Below the pieces are notes generated by a model that was not told the DNA's origin, did not search any database, and saw only the letters and a list, made by a program, of their open reading frames with translations. A DNA stretch of 16,908 nucleotides from positions 1-16,908 of the forward strand of contig DATCBU010000091.1 of NCBI GenBank assembly GCA_036511675.1, read 5' to 3'. A program made the translations under genes and the position numbers. Origin of the DNA: Chersky-840 sp036511675 (GTDB lineage: Bacteria; Actinomycetota; Acidimicrobiia; Acidimicrobiales; UBA8190). Below, one piece after another: positions 7,214-13,445 of the stretch; position 1 is the stretch's first letter, and the number at the start of each line of letters is the position of its first letter.

Positions 7214-7762
7214 CTAGTACCAGCCCGGTCCCCAGTGCAGTTCCGGCGCCTCGCCGGCCGCTGTCGCCAACAGGGTCAGCGAGCTCACCAGTTGGCGCCG
7301 CAGTGGGACGGGGATCGCTTGGAGCAGGTCGCGTACCTCGGCCCGGCGCCGCTCGATGACGTCGGACACCACCGAACGACCCAGGACCGTGATGGCCAGC
7401 TTCACTTCGCGCCGGTCGAGCTCGTCGCGGGTCCGCGACACCAGTTCCTTGCGCACCAGCCGGTCGCACATGCGGGTGGCGGTGGACGGGCTCACACTCA
7501 GCGCTTCGGCCAGGTCGGCCAGTCGTCTCGGGCCCCCGAAGGCGAGCTCCACCAACGTCCGGTACTGCGGCAGGGTGACGTCGTCGGGGTTCCCGGCGAG
7601 CGAGCGCACGGCGATGGCGACCATGACGCGGCTGGCGAGGATGATCGCTCCGATCAACTCTTCGTCGTTGGGGACCTCCGACGGCGCTGTGTCGGGGACC
7701 AGCGCCTCGGGCGCCGACCGCTTCTTGGGGCGGGTGGCGGCGGCGGTTTCGGTGGGAGCCAC
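7214..7762 (-). CDS. MarR-family transcriptional regulator
   Basis: A 182-residue regulator with a winged helix-turn-helix fold. The first about 32 residues are Ala/Pro/Lys-rich and probably disordered. The dimer helix (about 34-57) is followed by LPQYRTLVEL (64-73), helix LADLAEALSV (81-90), recognition helix SPSTATRMCDRLVRKELV (91-108) and the wing SRTRDELDRREVKLAIT (109-125), a classic MarR signature with the conserved D-RR in the wing. The start is GTG 7762, five bases after a TACTCT -10-like box. MarR proteins usually repress a neighbouring gene and release DNA when they bind an aromatic or oxidant ligand. It lies 65 bases downstream of sirC on the same strand and before the split-barrel gene; any of these, or itself, may be its target. 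Confidence 0.92.
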   Translation of the reverse strand: MAPTETAAATRPKKRSAPEALVPDTAPSEVPNDEELIGAIILASRVMVAIAVRSLAGNPDDVTLPQYRTLVELAFGGPRRLADLAEALSVSPSTATRMCDRLVRKELVSRTRDELDRREVKLAITVLGRSVVSDVIERRRAEVRDLLQAIPVPLRRQLVSSLTLLATAAGEAPELHWGPGWY

Positions 7763-7767
7763 GGGGC

Positions 7768-7773
7768 AGAGTA
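7768..7773 (-). promoter_or_regulatory. Candidate -10 box of the MarR gene (TACTCT)
   Basis: On the minus strand TACTCT ends five bases before GTG 7762, a spacing that fits leaderless transcription. It suggests the MarR gene is transcribed separately from the upstream sulfur genes. Confidence 0.4.
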
Positions 7774-7827
7774 TTGCCGATCGTGGCAGGGCGCGCCCGG
7801 GTGACGGTGGTCGGGGCGCGTCCGGGT

Positions 7828-8508
7828 TCAGGGTGACGCGCTCGGACCACCGAGGAACGCGTCGAGCTCGGCGCGCGCCTGGTCCATGTGCCCCCCTCGG
7901 ACCAGGTCAGGGAGGGGCCCCTCGAGCAGTCGTCGCCAGTCGATCGACTCCGTGCTCCCGCCCTGATCGTGGACGCGCCGGCGCCCTTCTCCGAGCAGCG
8001 CGGCGAGGTCGCCGATGCCCGGCCCCAGTGCCTCGACCACGAGGTCACGCAGCCATACCGCCAGGGCAGGGCTGGCCCCGGCGGTGGACACGGCGATCGA
8101 CACGGAGCCGTCGCGCGCCACCGCCGGAAGCACGAAGCTGCAACGCGCCGGGTCGTCGGCGACGTTGACCCAGACCCCGGCGGACTGCGCGTCCCGGTGG
8201 ACGGCGTCGTCGACGGCGACGTCCCCGGTGGCGGCGATTACCAACAGGTACTGGGCCGCCTCACCCGGGGCGTAGGGCCGGATGTGGACCTCCAGCGGGG
8301 ACTCGTCGATCGCGGCGATGACCCCCGACGCCGTCAGCTCGCCGATGGCCACGTGCACCTCCGGCGCCACCACCGTGACCGCCGCACCGCATGCCAGCAG
8401 TCCACCGATCTTGCGGGCCGCCACACGCCCACCCCCGACGACCAGACAGCGCCGGCCCTTCACCACCAGGCCGACGGGATAGATCGGTGCGTCGATGCCC
8501 ACGGTCAC
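7828..8508 (-). CDS. Precorrin-2 dehydrogenase / sirohydrochlorin ferrochelatase (siroheme synthase N-domain type)
   Basis: A 226-residue SirC/Met8/CysG-N-type enzyme. It oxidises precorrin-2 to sirohydrochlorin with NAD+ and in some members inserts iron, giving siroheme, the cofactor of the sulfite reductase encoded in the divergent arm. Seen: IYPVGLVVKGRRCLVVGGGRVAARK around 9-33 with the Rossmann GGGxVAxRK, NVADDPARCSFVLPA (115-129) and STAGASPALAVWLR (141-154), all typical. The methyltransferase domain of full CysG is absent, so a separate uroporphyrinogen methyltransferase is needed elsewhere. The start is GTG 8508, overlapping the cysN stop as GTGA, which implies coupled translation; a GTG two codons later is possible. 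The last about 50 residues are less conserved and Asp/Gly-rich. Whether it also does the iron insertion is not visible. Confidence 0.9.
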   Translation of the reverse strand: MTVGIDAPIYPVGLVVKGRRCLVVGGGRVAARKIGGLLACGAAVTVVAPEVHVAIGELTASGVIAAIDESPLEVHIRPYAPGEAAQYLLVIAATGDVAVDDAVHRDAQSAGVWVNVADDPARCSFVLPAVARDGSVSIAVSTAGASPALAVWLRDLVVEALGPGIGDLAALLGEGRRRVHDQGGSTESIDWRRLLEGPLPDLVRGGHMDQARAELDAFLGGPSASP

Positions 8509-9803
8509 CTCTGCGGCACGGCGGCGGGAACCGGCACGCCGACCATGCCGGCTGCCACCGTCGCATTGGTCTGTTCGTCGATCACCACGAAGCTTCCCGT
8601 CACCCGGTTGGCTTGATAGGGATCGACGGCCAACGGAGTCCCGACCGTGAGCCGCACGACACCGATGTCGTTGGGGCCCAGGCGACTGGTGGGGGCGAGC
8701 TCCAAGGAACCCACATCCAGCCGGGAGTCCACCGACACGATCTGTGCGGGAGTGAGTCGAGTGGTGTGCTTCAACCGAAAGCGGTGCCCGGCTTCCACCG
8801 GTGGATCGGCGAACCAACACAGCGTGGCGTCGAACTCCCGCACGACCTCGGGGGAATTGACGGACGGGGCGATGAGGTCGCCGCGCGAGACATCGAGTTC
8901 GTCGTCGAGGCGAATCGTGACCGAGAGCGATGCCGGAGCCTCGTCGAGAGGCCCGTCAAAGGTCTCGACCGAGGTGAGCCGGCTGCGCTGGCCCCCGGGG
9001 AGGACGACGATGTCGTCGCCGGGTCGAAACGTGCCCCCGCTCACCATGCCGGCATAGCTGCGCCCTCCGCCGGGATGACGGATCACCCATTGCACGGGCA
9101 GGCGGGCGCCTCCGGCGTGCTCGTGGGCCCAGGCCCCGGCCGGCGCCTGCTCGAGCGCGTCGAGCAGGGTCGGCCCGGGGTACCACGGCATGTGCCTCGA
9201 AGCCTCGACCACGTTGTCCCCCCGGAGGGCAGAGACGGGCACGATCACGATGGTCTCCATTCCCAGGCGTCGGGCCAGGGCGTCGACCTCCTCGCTGACA
9301 GACCGGAAGGTGGACTCGTCCCAGTCAGCCAGGTCCATCTTGTTGGCCGCCACCAGGAGATGGCGCACCCCCAGCAGAGCGGCGATGCAGGTGTGGCGCC
9401 GGGTCTGTTGGCGCAGGCCCTGGGTGGCGTCGACGACGACCAGGGCCAGGTCCGCCGTAGATGCCCCGGTGGCCATGTTCCGGGTGTACTGCACGTGCCC
9501 GGGGCAATCGGCGATGACGAACTTGCGGCGCGGGGTCGAGGCGTACCGATAGGCGACGTCGATGGTGATTCCCTGTTCGCGTTCAGCCCGCAGCCCGTCG
9601 GTGACGAAGGCGAGGTCGACGCCCTTGACCCCGCGCCGTCGACTGGCGGACGCCACGGCATCGAGCTGGTCGTCGAAGAGCTGTTTGGTGTCGTGCAGGA
9701 GACGGCCGATGAGCGTCGACTTGCCATCGTCAACGGACCCGATGGTGGCGAACCGCAGGAGCGCCGAGCCCGACGCCGGCTCGGCGCCGGGAGTCGGAGT
9801 CAT
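8505..9803 (-). CDS. cysN: Sulfate adenylyltransferase subunit 1 (GTPase subunit)
   Basis: A 432-residue translation-factor-like GTPase. With CysD it forms ATP sulfurylase, using GTP hydrolysis to drive sulfate plus ATP to adenosine 5'-phosphosulfate (APS). Motifs: P-loop GSVDDGKST (22-30), the switch I region around GITID (78-82), DCPGH (99-103) and NKMD (154-157), then two beta-barrel domains to the end. There is no C-terminal APS kinase (CysC) domain, unlike CysNC fusions of mycobacteria. This fits a pathway that reduces APS directly. It starts one base after the cysD stop and its own stop overlaps sirC, so the three genes form one operon on the minus strand. Confidence 0.96.
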   Translation of the reverse strand: MTPTPGAEPASGSALLRFATIGSVDDGKSTLIGRLLHDTKQLFDDQLDAVASASRRRGVKGVDLAFVTDGLRAEREQGITIDVAYRYASTPRRKFVIADCPGHVQYTRNMATGASTADLALVVVDATQGLRQQTRRHTCIAALLGVRHLLVAANKMDLADWDESTFRSVSEEVDALARRLGMETIVIVPVSALRGDNVVEASRHMPWYPGPTLLDALEQAPAGAWAHEHAGGARLPVQWVIRHPGGGRSYAGMVSGGTFRPGDDIVVLPGGQRSRLTSVETFDGPLDEAPASLSVTIRLDDELDVSRGDLIAPSVNSPEVVREFDATLCWFADPPVEAGHRFRLKHTTRLTPAQIVSVDSRLDVGSLELAPTSRLGPNDIGVVRLTVGTPLAVDPYQANRVTGSFVVIDEQTNATVAAGMVGVPVPAAVPQR

Positions 9804-9804
9804 C

Positions 9805-10791
9805 TCAGAAGTAGCCCTCTCGCTTGCGATCCTCCATCGACGTCTCCGAGACCCGGTCGTCGGCCCGGGTTGCGCCCCGCTCGCTCACCCGCGAGGAGGC
9901 CACCTCGGCGATCACGTCGTCGACCGTCAGGGCTGACGAACGCACGGCGCCGGTGCAGGTGGCGTCGCCCACCGTGCGGAACCGCACCATGGCGTCCTCG
10001 ACCACCTCGTCGGCGTCAGGGACGATCCAGTCCGACACGGCCAGCAGCATGCCGTCGCGCTCGACGACAGGGCGTCGGTGGGCGAAGTAGATCGAAGGCA
10101 GGGCTATGCGCTCGCGCCGGATGTATTGCCAGATGTCGAGCTCGCTCCAGTCCGACAAGGGGAAGGCGCGCAGGTGCTCGCCCGTCCGTACCCGGCCGTG
10201 GTACAGGTGCCAGAGCTCGGGGCGTTGGTTGCGCGGGTCCCACTGTCCGAAGGCATCGCGAAACGACAGCACCCGCTCCTTGGCCCGCGCCTTGTCCTCG
10301 TCGCGCCGGGCGCCGCCGATGCAGGCGTCGAATCCGTTGGCACCGATGGCGTCGAGGAGGGTGACGCTCTGGAGCCTGTTGCGCGACCCCCCGCCACCGG
10401 GGTCGGCCACGCGCCCCCGGTCGATCGAATCCTGCACCGATGCGACCAGCAGCTCCTCGCCGAGCTCCGCCACGCGCTTGTCCCTGAATTCCAGAACGTC
10501 GTCGAAGTTGTGGCCGGTGTCCACGTGCATCACCGGGAAGGGGAATCGTCCGGGCCGGAACGCTTTCTCGGCCAACCGCAGCAGGACGGCGGAATCCTTG
10601 CCGCCGCTGAAGAGCAGGACGGGGCGCTCGCATTCGGCCGCCACCTCGCGCATCACGAACACGGCGTGGGCCTCGAGCAGGTCGAGATGGTCCGGGCGCG
10701 CCGCCCTGGTGGTCGGGGCCGTCCTCACGGGCCCTGGCGTTCCGGTGGGCACAGGCGTCCCGAAGGGCTCGGTGTCGATGGTCGTGGTCAT
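9805..10791 (-). CDS. cysD: Sulfate adenylyltransferase subunit 2
   Basis: A 328-residue catalytic subunit of ATP sulfurylase, of the N-type ATP pyrophosphatase fold. Visible: the PP-loop SGGKDS (62-67), HVDTGHNFDDVLEFRD, the DACIGGARRDEDKARAKER segment with FGQWDPRNQRPELW, the FPLSDWSELDIWQYI helix and the C-terminal DRKREGYF, all family hallmarks. About 33 extra Pro/Thr-rich residues precede the conserved start (HLDLLEAHAVFVMRE). ATG 10791 is still chosen, since GGAG lies 6 bases before it. It is the first gene of the cysD-cysN-sirC operon, read from the shared A+T-rich control region. A TTGTTC-18-TATATA promoter candidate lies about 100 bases upstream, giving a leader of about 90 bases. 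Confidence 0.96.
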   Translation of the reverse strand: MTTTIDTEPFGTPVPTGTPGPVRTAPTTRAARPDHLDLLEAHAVFVMREVAAECERPVLLFSGGKDSAVLLRLAEKAFRPGRFPFPVMHVDTGHNFDDVLEFRDKRVAELGEELLVASVQDSIDRGRVADPGGGGSRNRLQSVTLLDAIGANGFDACIGGARRDEDKARAKERVLSFRDAFGQWDPRNQRPELWHLYHGRVRTGEHLRAFPLSDWSELDIWQYIRRERIALPSIYFAHRRPVVERDGMLLAVSDWIVPDADEVVEDAMVRFRTVGDATCTGAVRSSALTVDDVIAEVASSRVSERGATRADDRVSETSMEDRKREGYF

Positions 10792-10847
10792 GCGCAGCTC
10801 CGATGTCGTCCCAGGTGGCGCCGGTGATCGTTGCCATCTGAAAGCGA

Positions 10848-10882
10848 TTAAACCGATCTGGAAAGGGGTAAAACCCGATCTG
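10848..10882. repeat. Tandem repeat TAAAmCCGATCTG, candidate operator
   Basis: TTAAACCGATCTG (10848-10860) and TAAAACCCGATCTG (10869-10882) are near-identical direct repeats whose CGATCTG cores are 22 bases apart, about two DNA turns. A third partial copy, CATCTGAAA, lies at 10835-10843. They sit in the only clearly A+T-rich patch of the window, between the divergent sulfur operons, as expected for tandem sites of a sulfur-status regulator. The regulator is unknown. Confidence 0.45.
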
Positions 10883-10890
10883 ATTAGTCA

Positions 10891-10920
10891 TATATAGTAG
10901 TGGGCGACTGGCCGGAACAA
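10891..10920 (-). promoter_or_regulatory. Candidate promoter of cysD-cysN-sirC
   Basis: On the minus strand TTGTTC (10920-10915) and TATATA (10896-10891) are 18 bases apart, a near-standard sigma-70 arrangement. RNA would begin near 10884, so the tandem repeats would lie just downstream of the start, a good position for repression. Confidence 0.45.
10893..10898 (+). promoter_or_regulatory. Candidate -10 box of the cysH operon (TATAGT)
   Basis: TATAGT on the plus strand overlaps the minus-strand TATATA, so the two divergent promoters would share their -10 region. RNA would start near 10905, leaving a leader of about 100 bases before cysH. No good -35 is seen; the tandem repeats occupy that region, which could mean an activator is needed. 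Confidence 0.4.
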
Positions 10921-10985
10921 GTCGTGTGGTGCCATCGGCCCGGACGTGGTCCTCGGATCGCGGACGGGCAACGAGGTGGCACGAC
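10921..10985 (+). promoter_or_regulatory. Potential structured leader of the cysH operon
   Basis: GTCGT (10921-10925) plus GCCA (10931-10934) can pair with TGGC (10977-10980) plus ACGAC (10981-10985). Inside, GCCCG (10938-10942) pairs with CGGGC (10965-10969), and GGTC/GATC (10948-10951, 10956-10959) forms a small hairpin. An alternative stem GTGCCA (10929-10934) with TGGCAC (10977-10982) excludes part of the outer stem. It matches no riboswitch I know and may be chance in G+C-rich DNA. Confidence 0.2.
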
Positions 10986-11007
10986 ACTCGGATGGGGAGA
11001 GTGGAAC

Positions 11008-11682
11008 GTGGGAGCAGGGGTCGAGACCAGGATCGATCTCGAGGAGCTCGCAGCGCGCGCAGCCGAATTCGAGACTGCTCCCGCCGGCAAGGTCATGGGC
11101 TGGGCCGTCGAGCGCTTCGGGGGATCCCTCACCATGGCGTGCTCGTTCCAGGACTGCGTCATCATCGATCTCGCCGTCGAGGTCGACCCCGGCATCGAAG
11201 TGCTCTTCTTGGACACCGGCTTCCACTTCCCCGAGACCCTGGCGTACGTGGAAGAGGTCCGGGCCCGTTACGACCTGAACCTCCGCGTCGTCACACCCGG
11301 CGCCGAAGCCGCAGCCTGGCCGTGTGGCACCGAGCGATGCTGCGAGTTGCGCAAGGTGGAGCCTCTGCGCCGCGCCCTGCAGGGCCGCGCCGCCTGGATA
11401 ACGGGACTGAAGCGTTGTGACGCGCCCACGCGGGCGCAGGCGCCCATCGTGTCGTGGGACGAGGCCCGGGGTTTGGTGAAGATCAACCCCGTCGCCACGT
11501 GGACCGACGCCGACATCACCAACTACGAGGCGGACCACGGACTGCCCGTGCATCCCCTCATGACCCAGGGGTACCTCTCGATCGGCTGCGCTCCCACCAC
11601 GCGCCCGGTCGAGCCCGGTGAAGACGCCCGTGCCGGGCGCTGGTCGGGCATGGGCAAGACCGAGTGCGGCCTCCACGTCTGA
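11008..11682 (+). CDS. cysH: Assimilatory APS (adenylyl-sulfate) reductase, variant lacking one cluster cysteine
   Basis: A 224-residue CysH-family reductase that reduces APS (or PAPS) to sulfite with thioredoxin or a similar thiol donor. Seen: SFQDCVIIDL (46-55), FLDTGFHFPET (67-77), CC at 111-112 in ERCCELRKVEPL, TGLKRCDAPTRA (132-143), KINPVATWTD, SIGCAPTTRPVEPG (191-204) and the catalytic KTECGLH (Cys220). The CC pair and direct position after cysDN, without APS kinase, indicate APS as substrate. The [4Fe-4S] enzymes have CC plus CxxC; here the second part reads C194-A-P-T197 (ACC codon 11596-11598), so the fourth ligand is missing. An extra Cys137 is present where I recall Val in the mycobacterial protein. 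GTG 11008 is chosen for GGGGAGAG six bases before it; an in-frame GTG at 10900 would add 36 non-conserved residues. It overlaps the next gene (TGATG). Confidence 0.9.
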   Translation: MGAGVETRIDLEELAARAAEFETAPAGKVMGWAVERFGGSLTMACSFQDCVIIDLAVEVDPGIEVLFLDTGFHFPETLAYVEEVRARYDLNLRVVTPGAEAAAWPCGTERCCELRKVEPLRRALQGRAAWITGLKRCDAPTRAQAPIVSWDEARGLVKINPVATWTDADITNYEADHGLPVHPLMTQGYLSIGCAPTTRPVEPGEDARAGRWSGMGKTECGLHV

Positions 11683-13445
11683 TGGCCCATGATCCGGACA
11701 ATCCCCTGGGTGTCCAGATCCGGGGGAACGAGCGGGGGATGCATTTCGTGCATCCCTACCGCCACGTGGGCGAGCTGAACCAGGTCGAACGCTGGAAGCT
11801 CGAGCGTCACCCTCTGGAAGTCGCCGACGCCGTCATCTCCCGGTACGCCAAGGAGGGCCCTGAGGCCATCGCCAAGGTGCCGGGCGAGCAGGAGCGTCTC
11901 AAATGGGTGGGCCTGTACCCCCAGCGCCAGGGGGGTGACGCCTTCATGATGCGCATCAAGGTCCCCGGGGGCGTGCTCAGCGCCGATCAGGCCCGCGAAA
12001 TCGGCATCGTGGCCGATGCCTTCGGGGAGGGCCCCGACGACAGCGCGATGTTCGGCAACAGGTACGCCGACATCACCACCCGCCAGACCATCCAGATCCA
12101 CTGGATCCGCATCGCCGACGTGCCCCGCATCTGGGAGCGCTTCGCCGATGTCGGGCTCACCACCGTCCAAGCGTGCGGAGACTCGGCCCGCAACGTCTTG
12201 TCGTGTCCCGTGTCGGGTGTGGACGCCAACGAGGTCCTCGACGCCCTGCCCATCGCCCGGGCCATCTCGGAGTTCTTCACCGGCAACCGCGAGTACGCCA
12301 ACCTGCCCCGCAAGTTCAAGATGAGCGTGACCGGGTGCCGCGAGGACTGTGCCCAGGCGGAGATCCAGGACATCGGGATGTGGCCGGCACGGGCGGCCGA
12401 CGGGACGCTGGGTTTCAACGTGCTGGCCGGGGGAGGGCTGTCCGACGGCGAGCGCATGGCCTCGGACATCGACGTGTTCGTGCGACCCGATCAGGCCGTC
12501 GAGATCACCCGGGCCATCGCCCAGCTGTTCGGCGAGCTCGGCAACCGAGAGAGCCGTGGCCTGGCCCGGATGCGCTACCTCGTCCAGGAGCTCGGGCCCG
12601 AGCAGTTCCGGGCCGAGCTCGCCACTCGGGCCCGGTTCGAACTCGTCCCGGCCGGCGAGGAGCTCACCACCCGGTATCGCGGTGACCACATCGGCGTCCA
12701 TGCCCAGATCGATCCGGCGCTGCGCTACGTGGGGTGCTCGGTGCCGGTGGGCCGTATGTCGGGCATCGAGCTGGTGGAGGCGGCCCGGCTGGCCCGGACC
12801 TACGGCGACGGGACGGTGCACCTCGGGACGGACCAGAATTTCGTGCTCACCGGAGTCCACCAGGACAAGGTCGATGCCCTGCTCGGCGAGGAGCTCCTCC
12901 AGAAGTTCTCCCCGTTCCCCGGGCCCTTCGAGCGCGGGGTCGTGGCCTGCACGGGCAGTGAGTTCTGTCGGTTCGCCGTAGTGGAGACGAAGGAGCGTGC
13001 CGTGACCTGGGCGCGCTGGCTCGATACCCAGCTGGCGGGCGAGCAGCCGGGACAGCGCCCGGCGTCGGGCGCGTCCTCGACCCCACGGCAAGACGCCGGG
13101 GTGATCCGCATGCACTTCTCGGGTTGCTCGGCCTCGTGCGCCCAGCCCCAGATCGCCGACATCGGCTTCCGGGGCGACGTCGCCCATGTGGGGGAACGGA
13201 TCGTCGAAGCCGTCGACATCGGCATGGGCGGCTCGCTCGGGCCCGACTCGGCCTTCATCGACTGGATCGAGAACGCCCGGCCGGTCGACGACGTCCCCGA
13301 CGCCCTGTTGCGCACGGTCCGGCGCTACCAGTCCGAGCGTCGCGACGGAGAGCCCTTCCACAACTGGGCCCGCCGGGTGCCCAACGAAGAATTGGCCGCC
13401 ACCTTGGCCGGGCTCGACGCCGACGCGCCGGTGGGGAACCGATGA
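11682..13445 (+). CDS. Ferredoxin-type siroheme sulfite (or nitrite) reductase, NirA/SirA type
   Basis: A 587-residue protein with two sulfite/nitrite reductase half-repeats. It should carry siroheme and one [4Fe-4S] cluster and reduce sulfite to sulfide with six electrons. The ligands are C423-x5-C429 in ACTGSEFCRFAVVETK and C482-x3-C486 in SGCSASCAQPQIADIGF. The N-terminal half has the degenerate repeat C219-x3-C223 in TGCREDCAQAEIQDIGM. GLYPQR (Tyr79) and ACGD (Cys165) look like the Tyr-Cys pair described as cross-linked in the M. tuberculosis enzyme (remembered, not aligned). Residues 452-473 are a Gly/Pro/Ser-rich insert. ATG 11682 overlaps the cysH stop (TGATG). Nitrite reductases share this architecture, but the genes on both sides point to sulfite. 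Its stop overlaps the FrhB-like gene (ATGA), which is the likely electron donor. Confidence 0.92.
   Translation: MAHDPDNPLGVQIRGNERGMHFVHPYRHVGELNQVERWKLERHPLEVADAVISRYAKEGPEAIAKVPGEQERLKWVGLYPQRQGGDAFMMRIKVPGGVLSADQAREIGIVADAFGEGPDDSAMFGNRYADITTRQTIQIHWIRIADVPRIWERFADVGLTTVQACGDSARNVLSCPVSGVDANEVLDALPIARAISEFFTGNREYANLPRKFKMSVTGCREDCAQAEIQDIGMWPARAADGTLGFNVLAGGGLSDGERMASDIDVFVRPDQAVEITRAIAQLFGELGNRESRGLARMRYLVQELGPEQFRAELATRARFELVPAGEELTTRYRGDHIGVHAQIDPALRYVGCSVPVGRMSGIELVEAARLARTYGDGTVHLGTDQNFVLTGVHQDKVDALLGEELLQKFSPFPGPFERGVVACTGSEFCRFAVVETKERAVTWARWLDTQLAGEQPGQRPASGASSTPRQDAGVIRMHFSGCSASCAQPQIADIGFRGDVAHVGERIVEAVDIGMGGSLGPDSAFIDWIENARPVDDVPDALLRTVRRYQSERRDGEPFHNWARRVPNEELAATLAGLDADAPVGNR

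Noticed and set aside
8391..10364. 657-codon open frame on the plus strand opposite cysN, sirC and cysD
   Set aside because: No domain pattern, a low-complexity Arg/Pro-rich end, and full overlap with genes whose catalytic motifs are intact.
10840..10900. Known SAM, cobalamin or other riboswitch upstream of cysD
   Set aside because: The stretch is short and made of direct repeats rather than the conserved cores of riboswitches I know; an operator explains it better.
10900..11007. N-terminal extension of CysH from GTG 10900
   Set aside because: The added 36 residues do not resemble CysH, the GTG is only one base after the TATAGT box so would hardly be transcribed, and a good ribosome-binding site precedes GTG 11008.
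10905..11007. Poly-cysteine leader peptide before cysH
   Set aside because: No short frame with a run of TGC/TGT codons and a stop was found between the promoter candidate and the cysH start.
11523..13361. 612-codon open frame on the minus strand opposite the sulfite reductase
   Set aside because: Composition follows the complementary frame; no motifs; the plus-strand gene has all siroheme and cluster cysteines.
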